NCBI RefSeq assembly: GCF_000424985.1
Contig: NZ_KE384287.1
Span: 17,855 to 81,854 of the forward strand
Reading direction: 5' to 3'
DNA: 64,000 bases
Source of the DNA: Arenibacter latericius DSM 15913
Lineage (GTDB): Bacteria; Bacteroidota; Bacteroidia; Flavobacteriales; Flavobacteriaceae
Below are positions 1-8,365 of the stretch, piece by piece; position 1 is the stretch's first letter; each line of letters begins with the position of its first letter. Position numbers and translations under genes: made by a program. The notes beneath the pieces were generated by a model that was not told where the DNA came from, did no database searches, and was given only the letters and a program-made list of their open reading frames with translations.

Positions 1-60
1 GGGATATAAAATAATTATAGGGAAACCAATAACGGCCACATCGTGGTCGAACATTAATAG
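1..60. repeat. RAYT-associated repeat, left copy (truncated by window edge)
   Basis: This is one copy of the 67-71 bp unit also found five times at 556-873. It begins inside the GGGG-ATATAAA arm and continues through GGGAAACC to the hairpin GGCCAC-ATC-GTGGTC and ACATTAATAG. It ends 18 bases before the transposase start, so the transposase gene has repeat copies on both sides. Confidence 0.8.
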
Positions 61-78
61 CTATAAATTCATAATAAG

Positions 79-537
79 ATGGCAAACACCTATTCACAAA
101 TATATTTTCATATCGTTTTTGCTGTAAAATGGCGTCGTAATGCGGTAGCAAGGGAATGGAAGAACGATTTGTATAAATACATTACGGGTATCGTTAAAAA
201 CAACAACCAAAAATTAATGATTATTAATGGAATGCCAGACCATGTTCATTTATTAATCGGTACAAAACCAAATTGTAATTTATCTCATTTGGTTCGGGAT
301 ATAAAGTCTGACTCTTCCAAATGGATAAATAAAAATGGTTATCTAGATGAAAAATTTTTATGGCAGGGAGGTTTTGGAGCATTTTCGGTAGGACAGTCCC
401 AATTACAAAGGGTTATAAATTACATTAAGAACCAAGAATCCCACCATACCGGAAAAACCTTCCGGCAGGAATATGTTCATTTATTAAAGATAAATGAAAT
501 CGATTTTAAACCAGAATATATTTTTACGGAAGATTAG
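79..537 (+). CDS. IS200/IS605-like (RAYT-type) single-strand transposase
   Basis: A 152-residue Y1-type HUH transposase. The HUH metal-binding motif is visible as DHVHLLI at about residues 54-60. The likely catalytic tyrosine lies in the helix around VINYIKNQ (about residue 116). The opening TYSQIYFHIVFAVKWR is typical of the Transposase_17/REP-associated tyrosine transposase (RAYT) family, and the length fits a complete protein. No accessory tnpB gene follows. Instead, copies of a structured repeat flank the gene on both sides, which is the arrangement of RAYT/REP systems, where the enzyme acts on hairpin repeats in trans. The gene appears intact. Whether it mobilises itself or only the repeats cannot be told from sequence. 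Confidence 0.88.
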   Translation: MANTYSQIYFHIVFAVKWRRNAVAREWKNDLYKYITGIVKNNNQKLMIINGMPDHVHLLIGTKPNCNLSHLVRDIKSDSSKWINKNGYLDEKFLWQGGFGAFSVGQSQLQRVINYIKNQESHHTGKTFRQEYVHLLKINEIDFKPEYIFTED

Positions 538-555
538 GTGCAATCTAATAAACCT

Positions 556-873
556 AGGGAAACCACCATCGCCCACATCGCGGTCAAACATTCATAGCCC
601 CGCAGGGGATATAAAATTAATAACGGAAACCAACGTTGGCCGCATCGTGGTCAAACATTCATTTCCCCGCAGGGGATATTAAATAAATATAGGGAAACCA
701 ACGTTGGCCACATCGTGGTCGAACATTCATTTCCCCGCAGGGGATATAAAATAAATATAGGGAAACCAACGTTGGCCACATCGTGGTCGAACATTAATAG
801 CTCTCCGCAGGAGAGATATAAAATAAATATAGGAAAACCAACGACGGCCGCATCGCGGTCGCACATTCATATA
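556..873. repeat. Five tandem structured repeats (REP/BIME-like), 67-71 bp period
   Basis: Units begin at about 556, 624, 691, 759 and 831, each with (A)GGGAAACCA. Each unit carries a hairpin GGCCAC-ATC-GTGGTC or a variant. Units are separated by a second hairpin, CCCC-GCA-GGGG at 598-608, 665-675 and 733-743, which becomes CTCTCC-GCA-GGAGAG at 801-815. The last unit has CCGC-ATC-GCGG in place of CCAC-ATC-GTGG. Paired changes on both arms argue that the fold is selected. Open reading frames through the cluster, for example 651-866 on the minus strand, are repeat translations and not genes. Confidence 0.88.
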
Positions 874-922
874 GATTAAGGAGTGCATTATGCCTATGGT
901 AACACGGCAACCGTTCAGGAAT

Positions 923-1117
923 TTAGGCGACTTTCGCCATCAAATCAAAACACGGGCAGCGCTTACAGCGTTTGGACTCGGATTTTAAATACTTTTCACA
1001 GCATTTGGTTTTACAACCAGGAGGAGCCATGGCTTTAAGAAGCTTTTTCTGCTTCTTTTTCTCAGCCTTCATTAGCTTCTTGTCTTTTTTCTTTTCCTCT
1101 TTTTTCTTTTTGCCCAC
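923..1117 (-). CDS. Small lysine-rich, cysteine-rich protein of unknown function
   Basis: A 64-residue protein if started at the GTG at 1117. The N-terminal half is almost pure Lys/Glu (GKKKKEEKKKDKK, then KAEKKKQKK). The C-terminal half holds six cysteines in C-x3-CC-x10-C-x2-C-x-C spacing, ending CKRCPCFDL, which could bind zinc or an Fe-S cluster. The frame can be extended to a TTG at 1150, but that TTG lies inside a TACTTTTG promoter -7 match on the minus strand (1148-1155), so the shorter form is preferred. No domain is recognised. It looks like a real conserved small protein because the cysteine-rich tail is compositionally unlike chance translation, but no homologue could be checked. 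Confidence 0.6.
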   Translation of the reverse strand: MGKKKKEEKKKDKKLMKAEKKKQKKLLKAMAPPGCKTKCCEKYLKSESKRCKRCPCFDLMAKVA

Positions 1118-1322
1118 AGTAGTGAATATAGATCTGTAATTACATAACAAAAGTATTTATTTTTAATGAATCTAAATAAGATAAATTGTTAAAGTTAACT
1201 CTCTGTAATCTAAGCGGATGTAGATCCTAAATTATTAAACATAATAGAGAAATAGGGGTAGGGAATAATCGCACTGATCAAGGGTGTAGCGACAGATTAT
1301 GTTCGTTATTTTAAGAATGTTT

Positions 1323-3446
1323 TTATTTATGCAAGGCCAATTGAATACGTTTTCTAGGGATATCTACTTCTAGAACTTTAACAATTATCTGTTGGTGAAG
1401 GTGAACATGTTCGTTTACATCTTTAACAAAACTATCCGATAGATTAGAGATATGGATTAGCCCACTTTCTTTTATGCCTACATCTACAAAACAGCCAAAA
1501 TTGGTAATATTGTTTACGATCCCTGGTAATAGCTGCCCTTCTTTAAGATCAGAAATACTACGTATATTTTGGTTAAAGGTAAAAACCTTCGCTTTTTCAC
1601 GAACGTCTAAACCTGGTTTTTCCAATTCTTTCACAATATCTTTCAAGGTAGGTAAGCCCACTGTGTCAGTACAATATTTTTGCAGGTTTATTCTTTTGAT
1701 GACCTCTTTATTACCAATGATTTCTGAAAGTCCAACATTTTGGTCTTTTACCATTTGTTTTACAATAGAATAACTTTCAGGGTGAACAGCAGAGTCATCC
1801 AGGGGGTTTTTAGCATTTTTTATTCGTAAAAAAGCAGCTCCTTGTTCAAAGGCTTTTGGTCCTAATCGGGGTACTTTCTTTATTTCTGCTCTACTAGCAA
1901 ATGCGCCATTTTCATTTCTATAGGCTACAATATTTTCGGCTAATTTTGGCCCGATTCCCGAAACGTAACTCAACAAAGGAACACTTGCGGTATTGATATT
2001 GACTCCAACCGTATTTACACAACTTTCTACTACAGTATCTAAGGAGTTTTTTAAAAGAGTTTGATCAACATCGTGTTGGTACTGTCCCACTCCAATAGAT
2101 TTAGCGTCTATTTTAACTAGCTCTGCCAAGGGGTCTGCTAATCGTCTACCTATTGAAACTGCTCCACGTACGGTAACATCATAATTAGGGAATTCTTCCC
2201 GTGCTATTTTAGAGGCAGAATATATGGAAGCCCCTGCTTCACTAACTACAAAAACCTCTACATTGTTTTTAAACTGAATTCGCTTTATAAGTTGTTCTGT
2301 TTCTCGGGACGCTGTGCCATTACCAATAGCGATGGCTTCTATTTTATAGGCATCTGCTAGGGAACTAATTTTCTTAATAGCTCCAGTACTATCATTTTGT
2401 GGTGCATGTGGATAAATGGTTTCATTGTGTTGCAAATCTCCTTGTGCGCTAAGGCAAACTACTTTGCAACCGGTTCTAAAACCAGGATCTATGGCCATGA
2501 TTCTTTTTTCTCCTAAAGGAGATCCTAAAAGTAGTTGCTTTAAATTTTTAGAAAAGACCATTATGGCCGATTCATCGGCTTTTTCTTTAGCTGCTTTTAA
2601 TGTCTCGTTGGAAAGGGATGGGAATAACAATCTTTTATAAGCGTCTTCTATTGCCATTTGCAAATGAGGAGCGCATGCGTTGTTTGTTCTTATGATCTTG
2701 TATGCGATATTCGATATAGCCTTGTCGTCGTCTATTTCTATTTTTACACGTACAAAGCCCTCATTTTCTGCACGGAGGATAGCTAGTAATCGATGTGAAG
2801 GGCATCGATTTAGCGATTCACTCCAATCAAAATAATCTCGATATTTCTGTGCTTTTTCGTCGTTTTTTTTGGTGGAGATAACTTTAGTGGTAATCTGCGC
2901 AAATTTCTCTAATTGACTCCGTAACTGATTTCTAATATCGGTACGTTCATTAATCCATTCAGAAATAATATGTCGTGCCCCTTCTAAAGCATCGTCTTCA
3001 TTTGGTACGTTTTCGGAAAGGTATTTAGAAGCCTCAAAATCTATCTCATCGGATTTCTGTGCTAGTATGCTTTTTGCTAAGGGCTCTAATCCATTTTTTT
3101 TAGCCGTTTCTGCTTTTGTTTTTCGTTTTTTCTTAAAAGGCAGATAAAGGTCTTCTAAAGTGGTGAGATCTTGGCTGTTAGTAATCTTTTCTTTTAATTC
3201 CGTAGTTAGGGCATCTTGTTCTTCAATGGATTTTAAAATGGCCTCTTTCCGTTTCTCCAATGCATCATATTGCACTTTATACTGCACAATATTGCCTATT
3301 TGTACTTCATCTAAATTACCTGTCCTTTCTTTCCGATATCGGGAAATAAAGGGCACTGTACAGTCTTCATTTAATAACTCAACCGTATTTTTCACACTCT
3401 TTATAGGTAATTGAGTGTGTTTGGTAATGTAGGAAATCAGATTCAT
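1323..3446 (-). CDS. tex: Tex family RNA-binding transcription accessory protein
   Basis: A 707-residue cytoplasmic protein with full-length Tex architecture. An N-terminal helical region (ISRYRKERTGNLDE, about residues 34-47) is followed by a YqgF/RNase H-like domain (IMAIDPGFRTGCKV, about 318-331), helix-hairpin-helix segments (LSYVSGIGPKLAENIV, about 491-506) and a C-terminal S1 RNA-binding domain (PGIVNNITNFGCFVDVG onward, about 637-705). Tex proteins bind nucleic acid and affect transcription; their exact biochemical role is not settled. The ATG at 3446 gives the standard N terminus. The gene stands alone, about 110 bases from metG. Confidence 0.95.
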   Translation of the reverse strand: MNLISYITKHTQLPIKSVKNTVELLNEDCTVPFISRYRKERTGNLDEVQIGNIVQYKVQYDALEKRKEAILKSIEEQDALTTELKEKITNSQDLTTLEDLYLPFKKKRKTKAETAKKNGLEPLAKSILAQKSDEIDFEASKYLSENVPNEDDALEGARHIISEWINERTDIRNQLRSQLEKFAQITTKVISTKKNDEKAQKYRDYFDWSESLNRCPSHRLLAILRAENEGFVRVKIEIDDDKAISNIAYKIIRTNNACAPHLQMAIEDAYKRLLFPSLSNETLKAAKEKADESAIMVFSKNLKQLLLGSPLGEKRIMAIDPGFRTGCKVVCLSAQGDLQHNETIYPHAPQNDSTGAIKKISSLADAYKIEAIAIGNGTASRETEQLIKRIQFKNNVEVFVVSEAGASIYSASKIAREEFPNYDVTVRGAVSIGRRLADPLAELVKIDAKSIGVGQYQHDVDQTLLKNSLDTVVESCVNTVGVNINTASVPLLSYVSGIGPKLAENIVAYRNENGAFASRAEIKKVPRLGPKAFEQGAAFLRIKNAKNPLDDSAVHPESYSIVKQMVKDQNVGLSEIIGNKEVIKRINLQKYCTDTVGLPTLKDIVKELEKPGLDVREKAKVFTFNQNIRSISDLKEGQLLPGIVNNITNFGCFVDVGIKESGLIHISNLSDSFVKDVNEHVHLHQQIIVKVLEVDIPRKRIQLALHK

Positions 3447-3556
3447 TTTAAGGGGTAATTTTTATGGTAAACGGTGGAATTGCCGTCTTGGTTAATTTAA
3501 TTCTAACAATACGATATTCGAGCGCAGTCGAGACCTCCATTACTTCTGCTAGAAAC

Positions 3557-5635
3557 TTAATTAATCGTTTCTCCGTTTCCTACACCGTCCTCATCTGGAT
3601 TTACAAAGACTAATTTTCCATCCTCCTTTTCGGTCATTAAGATCATCCCTTCACTTTCTACGCCGCGTAATGCTCTAGGTGCTAAATTCACTAAAACGGT
3701 AACTTTTTTGCCAACGATATCTTCTGGTTTAAAGCTTTCTGCAATTCCGGAAACAATGGTTCTTACATCTAATCCGGTATCAACTTTCAATACCAAAAGT
3801 TTCTTTGCTTTTGGCATTTTTTCAGCTTCTATAATGGTGCCTACCCTCATATCTAACTTAGTAAAATCGTCAAAAGTGATTGTATCTTTCTGAGGGGTAA
3901 CTTCCTTATTCATAATTTCATTTGCTTTTTTGGTAGCTTCCAACTTTTCTAATTGTGCTTCTATGGTCTTGTCTTCTATTTTACTAAATAATAGCTCTGC
4001 CTTGTTAATCTGATGACCAGAAGGTAATAATATGGAGTTCTGAGTAACAGCATTCCAACTTAATTCTGATTCTAATTTATCGGTGCCCAACATAGAATTC
4101 AGTTTTTCTGAGGTAAAGGGCAAGAAAGGTTCACTGAGTGCTGCTAGGGCTGAAGAAATTTGTAATGCCACGAACATAATGGTTTTTACTCTTTCCTCAT
4201 CTTGCTTTATTACTTTCCATGGCTCCTCATCAGCTAAATATTTATTCCCTAAACGTGCAAGATTCATAAGCTCTTGACCAGCTTCACGGAATCGGTATCT
4301 TTCTATGGAACTCGCTATGATTTCTGGATATTTTCTTAACTCTTCCAAGGTGTTCTTATCTACCTCGCTAAATTCCCCAGGACTTGGAACAATACCGTTA
4401 TAGTATTTGTTGGTAAGAACTACTACACGATTGATGAAATTTCCAAAGATAGCTACCAGTTCGTTATTATTTCTTGCTTGGAAATCTTTCCAAGTAAAAT
4501 CGTTGTCCTTAGTTTCTGGTGCATTAGCTGTTAAGCTGTACCTAAGAACATCTTGCATGTTGGGGAAGTCTTCCAAATATTCGTGAAGCCAAACCGCCCA
4601 GTTTTTAGAAGTTGACAGCTTTTGACCTTCTAAATTTAAAAATTCATTAGCAGGTACGTTTTCAGGAAGTATAAAATCGCCATGCGCTTTTAACATGCTT
4701 GGGAATATAATACAGTGAAACACAATATTATCCTTGCCTATAAAATGTACCATTTTGGTATCCTTATCTTTCCAATAAGGCTCCCAGTCTTTTCCTTCTC
4801 TAGCTGCCCATTCTTTGGTAGATGAGATATACCCTATTGGAGCGTCAAACCACACGTAAAGGACCTTGCCTTCTGCGCCTTCTACGGGAACAGGTATTCC
4901 CCAATCTAAATCTCTTGTTACTGCCCTTGGTTTAAGCCCTTCATCTATCCATGACTTACATTGTCCATAAACATTGGGCTTCCAATCGCTTTTATGACCT
5001 TTTAAAATCCATTCAGTTAAGAATCCTTCATACTTATCTAAAGGTAAAAACCAGTGTTTGGTTTTTTTCAGTGTAGGAACCGCACCAGAAATGGTAGATT
5101 TAGGATTTATTAAATCGGTTGCATTTAATGAAGATCCACAATTTTCACATTGATCACCATAGGCTTCTTCATGACTACATTTAGGGCAAGTACCAATAAC
5201 AAAACGGTCTGCCAAAAACTGTTTTGCTTCTTCATCGTACAATTGGTCGGTAGACTCTTCTATAAACTCTCCTTTTTCATAAAGATTTATAAAGAATTCA
5301 GAGGCTGTTTCATGATGTACTTTTGCTGATGTTCTGGAGTAATTGTCAAATGTAATTCCGAAATCAAGAAAAGATTGTTTTATTATACCATGGTATTTAT
5401 CGATGATATTTTGCGGTGTTACTCCTTCCTTTTTTGCTTTCATGGAAATAGCTACACCATGTTCGTCACTACCACATACAAAAGCCACATCGTTTCCTGT
5501 GGATCTTAAGTATCTGGTGTAGATATCGGCAGGTACATAAACACCGGCCAGATGCCCAATGTGTATGGGGCCATTAGTGTATGGAAGTGCAGCGGTAATA
5601 GTATATCTTGCTGGCTTTTGTTGGTTTTGTGACAT
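3557..5635 (-). CDS. metG: Methionyl-tRNA synthetase with C-terminal tRNA-binding domain
   Basis: A class I aminoacyl-tRNA synthetase that charges tRNA-Met. Visible features are the HIGH motif ([10 protein letters not shown] near residue 22), a zinc-knuckle insertion ([18 protein letters not shown]), and the KMSKS-type loop as KLSTSKN. A fused EMAPII/Trbp111-like domain begins near [14 protein letters not shown] and runs to the C terminus. The start is set at the ATG at 5635 (692 residues). A TTG seven codons upstream (5656) lies inside a TATTTTTG promoter element and is unlikely to be used. The extra C-terminal domain is typical of bacterial MetG dimers. Confidence 0.96.
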   Translation of the reverse strand: MSQNQQKPARYTITAALPYTNGPIHIGHLAGVYVPADIYTRYLRSTGNDVAFVCGSDEHGVAISMKAKKEGVTPQNIIDKYHGIIKQSFLDFGITFDNYSRTSAKVHHETASEFFINLYEKGEFIEESTDQLYDEEAKQFLADRFVIGTCPKCSHEEAYGDQCENCGSSLNATDLINPKSTISGAVPTLKKTKHWFLPLDKYEGFLTEWILKGHKSDWKPNVYGQCKSWIDEGLKPRAVTRDLDWGIPVPVEGAEGKVLYVWFDAPIGYISSTKEWAAREGKDWEPYWKDKDTKMVHFIGKDNIVFHCIIFPSMLKAHGDFILPENVPANEFLNLEGQKLSTSKNWAVWLHEYLEDFPNMQDVLRYSLTANAPETKDNDFTWKDFQARNNNELVAIFGNFINRVVVLTNKYYNGIVPSPGEFSEVDKNTLEELRKYPEIIASSIERYRFREAGQELMNLARLGNKYLADEEPWKVIKQDEERVKTIMFVALQISSALAALSEPFLPFTSEKLNSMLGTDKLESELSWNAVTQNSILLPSGHQINKAELLFSKIEDKTIEAQLEKLEATKKANEIMNKEVTPQKDTITFDDFTKLDMRVGTIIEAEKMPKAKKLLVLKVDTGLDVRTIVSGIAESFKPEDIVGKKVTVLVNLAPRALRGVESEGMILMTEKEDGKLVFVNPDEDGVGNGETIN

Positions 5636-5653
5636 TACTGTAGAATTAGGCTG

Positions 5654-5661
5654 CAAAAATA
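5654..5661 (-). promoter_or_regulatory. Promoter -7 element for metG
   Basis: TATTTTTG on the minus strand matches the Bacteroidota -7 consensus TAnnTTTG and lies about 20 bases before the metG ATG. No convincing TTG -33 element was seen at the expected distance. Confidence 0.5.
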
Positions 5662-5864
5662 AAGATTTTTGTGTGGAGGCGAGTCATTCTTCAGAAAAAT
5701 AAGCCTTGGTTTAGGGAAAGGAATTAGGATTAAGGAAGGACCTTGTGTTTATTTCATTTTATGCTCTGTTACCTAAGTAAGTATAGAAATGTTTATTTGC
5801 TACTGCCGTACTGAAAAAGTTTTTAATATAAAGTACACTATAATTTATAGTATCTTTAGAATAG

Positions 5865-6224
5865 ATGGGAAAACACAACGAATTTGGTAAACAAGGGGAG
5901 AAATTAGCGGAGGCTTATCTCATTAAAAATGGATATCGCATTGTTCATAAAAATTACCGCTATCTAAAAGCAGAAATTGATATTATCGCGCAGAAGGACG
6001 GGATATTGGCGGTGGTAGAAGTAAAGTCTAGAAGTTCTGAATATTGGCAGGATATTGCCGATACCGTTACCGAGAAAAAAATAAAGTTAATAGTAAAAGC
6101 CGCCGATCAATATGTGGTTAGTAGGGATCTAGACATTGAGGTGAGGTTCGATATTATTGCTATTCTTAAGGAAGGTACTAAATTTAAGATAGACCATTGG
6201 GAAAATGCATTTTATCATTTCTAA
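5865..6224 (+). CDS. yraN: YraN/UPF0102 family putative endonuclease
   Basis: A 119-residue protein with the UPF0102 pattern: GKQGEKLAEAYL near the N terminus, then AEIDIIAQKDG and VVEVKSRSS. The spaced E/D...ExK residues form a PD-(D/E)xK-like nuclease core of the Holliday-junction-resolvase fold. The function of the family is not established. Length is normal. A weak promoter-like TATCTTTA lies at 5851-5858, just before the ATG. Confidence 0.9.
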   Translation: MGKHNEFGKQGEKLAEAYLIKNGYRIVHKNYRYLKAEIDIIAQKDGILAVVEVKSRSSEYWQDIADTVTEKKIKLIVKAADQYVVSRDLDIEVRFDIIAILKEGTKFKIDHWENAFYHF

Positions 6225-6275
6225 ACATTTGTTTTATTTATAACAAATTGTTATTTTTACCAAAACTTTTATAAG

Positions 6276-6935
6276 ATGAGAACAATTTCAGCAGTTGTAG
6301 AAGATTATATTAAGAAGAAGCCTTTTTTGCAAAGTGCACTAGCTCAAGGAATTATTAATCTTACGTCTTTATCTAGGATTGTAAAGCCTGAGATTGAAAT
6401 GGAATTGGGAAAGGACATTAGGAACGGGGCAATAGTAATGGCGTTAAAGCGTCTTTCTGATGATTTAGAGTTTCGTGCTACCCATAAAATTATAAAAGTT
6501 TTAAAAAATATAGGTGAAATAACTGTTCGCTCTTCCTTAACCGATTTTACCTTTTTAGTTTCCGATACAATTTTGGAGAATCAGACTACTTTATTAAAAG
6601 AGGTCAATAAAAACAAGGATGTATTCTATACTTCTTCTAGGGGGGTAAATGAGATGAATATTGTTGTGAGCAATATTTTGGATACTGCTGTAGAAGAGTT
6701 GTTTAAAAATGAAAAGTGTACACAGAAAGCCGAACACCTTTCTTCTATAACGGTAAAGTTGCCTGCCGAAAATGTTTCAGTCCCTGGTATTTATTATTTT
6801 ATTTTCCAACGTTTGGCTTGGGAAGGGATTGTGTTATACGAAGTTATCTCTACTACAAACGAATTTACGATTATAGTGAATGATGAACAGGTAGATATTG
6901 CCTTTAGAACAATTAAAGATCTTAAGACCTTATAA
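6276..6935 (+). CDS. Conserved protein with C-terminal ACT-like domain
   Basis: A 219-residue cytoplasmic protein. The N-terminal part (about residues 1-90) reads like a helical or winged-helix segment (VVEDYIKKKPFLQSALAQ). The C-terminal part (about 155-215) resembles the ACT repeat of aspartate kinases: ITVKLPAENVSVPGIYYFIF, then STTNEFTIIVNDEQVDIAF. There is no kinase catalytic domain, so it is not an aspartate kinase itself. I recognise it as a type of protein common in Flavobacteriaceae without an assigned function. It follows yraN by 51 bases and may be co-transcribed with it. A ligand-sensing role is inferred only from the ACT resemblance. Confidence 0.75.
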   Translation: MRTISAVVEDYIKKKPFLQSALAQGIINLTSLSRIVKPEIEMELGKDIRNGAIVMALKRLSDDLEFRATHKIIKVLKNIGEITVRSSLTDFTFLVSDTILENQTTLLKEVNKNKDVFYTSSRGVNEMNIVVSNILDTAVEELFKNEKCTQKAEHLSSITVKLPAENVSVPGIYYFIFQRLAWEGIVLYEVISTTNEFTIIVNDEQVDIAFRTIKDLKTL

Positions 6936-6947
6936 TAGGAAAAAGAA

Positions 6948-6984
6948 CTACTGTTCTAATATGTTTTAGTGACTAGAACAGTAG
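6948..6984. terminator. Hairpin between convergent genes
   Basis: An 11-bp perfect stem, CTACTGTTCTA (6948-6958) with TAGAACAGTAG (6974-6984), sits between the convergent ends at 6935 and 7022. The T-run is weak on both strands. Confidence 0.55.
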
Positions 6985-7021
6985 CTTTGCTCTTCTATTG
7001 GTAATGGTTTTCTTATACTAT

Positions 7022-8350
7022 TTACTTTCCTTGCAAAAATGCCACTACTTCTTCATAGCTGTCAGGTTTTGCTACAATTCTTTTATCTGAATTTAAAATA
7101 AAGTATGTTGGGGTGTGCGTTACATTGTAGGTTAATACGTAGGGGCTATTCCATTTTCCTAAGGAAACACCGTGAATAAAATTAGGTAATTTAGCGGCTT
7201 CCATTTTCCAATTGTCTTTATCGTTTTCTAGACCTATAGCTACTACTTTGGCAATAGAAAATGCTTTTGTCCCTTGCTGAAGTTTTGGGAGTTGGTTTAG
7301 GCAATGGGAACATTCACTGCTCCAAAAAACCAATACATAGTATTGATGTCCAGTTAGTTCACTCAGTTTGTGAAGAGTTCCTTTTTCTTCCCATTCTACT
7401 TCCGGGGCAACTGCGCCTATTTTTAATCGGTTGTGAGTGTCTATTTTATGGATTAGCTCACTGTTATTGGTACTTTTTGCTAAATCTCGCAGAAATTGCT
7501 CATATATGAAATTTGCAGTGCTATCCAAGTTGTTCTTAGTAGCGGTGCTCCATAAATCGTCCATTATTCTTGTTTTATACTCGGCATCCAAAGGTGCATA
7601 GACTTCGGAAACGTGCTTTATATTTTCAATAAGCTCCAATTCCACCTTATCTTCAGGTAGCGGTTTTGCAGGGAAGGAATTATAAACATATTGAATTACC
7701 CTATTCGAAAAATAGCCAGATTCTTGTAATAAGGGGTCTTTAAAATCTACGGTTTCAAAATAGTATTTCTTTAGGTTGGTATAATATGTTGCATCATCCT
7801 CATAGCTTGTTGGGACATATGGTCTGCTTGCTTTAATAAAACGTGCACTAATGAGGTCTTTAGCTTCTAATTCATAAGATTTCTGAACCTCATTAAGTTG
7901 CTTAAAGAGATTCATAATTGCTTTACGATTAGGGCTGTTTTTAGCATATTGTTGCTTAATTGCCTGTGTTAATTCTTTTGTTTGTTTAAAGTAATTATGA
8001 TAAATTATATTTTCTTTAGACGCGTTAATCTCCAACCCTTTCTGCATATCAAAGGAAAGGGAGATGTCTTCTTTTCCATTGTAAATAACATCAAAATAAT
8101 ATTCATCTTGAGGGATGGCATATACCACACGATACATCCCTATAGGTGCATCTTCTGGAATCTCTAATTTAAAAGCCCCATTTTTTATAGCCGCATCCGC
8201 AATATAGCTTTGATCCGTTGCGTTTAGTTTATAGGCAATTAGCCATTTTAGATTTTCTGCTGGTGCCATATTTCCCGAAATGCTATGCTGCGCCTTGATG
8301 CTATGGACCAAAACCATTCCTAGTAAGAGTAGTATATTTTTAATCGTCAT
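7022..8350 (-). CDS. Exported thioredoxin-like protein with DUF4369-type N terminus
   Basis: A protein of about 442 residues with an N-terminal signal peptide (IKNILLLLGMVLVHSIKAQ), an N-terminal beta-rich region of DUF4369 type (SISGNMAPAENLKW), and a C-terminal TlpA/AhpC-like thioredoxin fold containing the redox motif C-S-H-C (SSECSHCLNQ). It probably works as a periplasmic thiol-disulfide oxidoreductase. The ATG at 8350 is chosen over a TTG two codons earlier. It starts 15 bases after the end of mfd on the same strand, so it is probably in the mfd operon. The CxxC is intact. The substrate is unknown. Confidence 0.85.
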   Translation of the reverse strand: MTIKNILLLLGMVLVHSIKAQHSISGNMAPAENLKWLIAYKLNATDQSYIADAAIKNGAFKLEIPEDAPIGMYRVVYAIPQDEYYFDVIYNGKEDISLSFDMQKGLEINASKENIIYHNYFKQTKELTQAIKQQYAKNSPNRKAIMNLFKQLNEVQKSYELEAKDLISARFIKASRPYVPTSYEDDATYYTNLKKYYFETVDFKDPLLQESGYFSNRVIQYVYNSFPAKPLPEDKVELELIENIKHVSEVYAPLDAEYKTRIMDDLWSTATKNNLDSTANFIYEQFLRDLAKSTNNSELIHKIDTHNRLKIGAVAPEVEWEEKGTLHKLSELTGHQYYVLVFWSSECSHCLNQLPKLQQGTKAFSIAKVVAIGLENDKDNWKMEAAKLPNFIHGVSLGKWNSPYVLTYNVTHTPTYFILNSDKRIVAKPDSYEEVVAFLQGK

Positions 8351-8365
8351 TGTCAATCAGGTTTT

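Noticed and set aside
494-682. Plus-strand frame of 62 codons
   Set aside because: It overlaps the transposase end and then runs through repeat units.
651-866. Minus-strand frame of 71 codons
   Set aside because: It is a translation of the structured repeats (VGFPIFILYP recurs with the repeat period), not a gene.
556-873. CRISPR array
   Set aside because: The whole 67-71 bp unit is repeated, with no unique spacers, and no cas genes are nearby.
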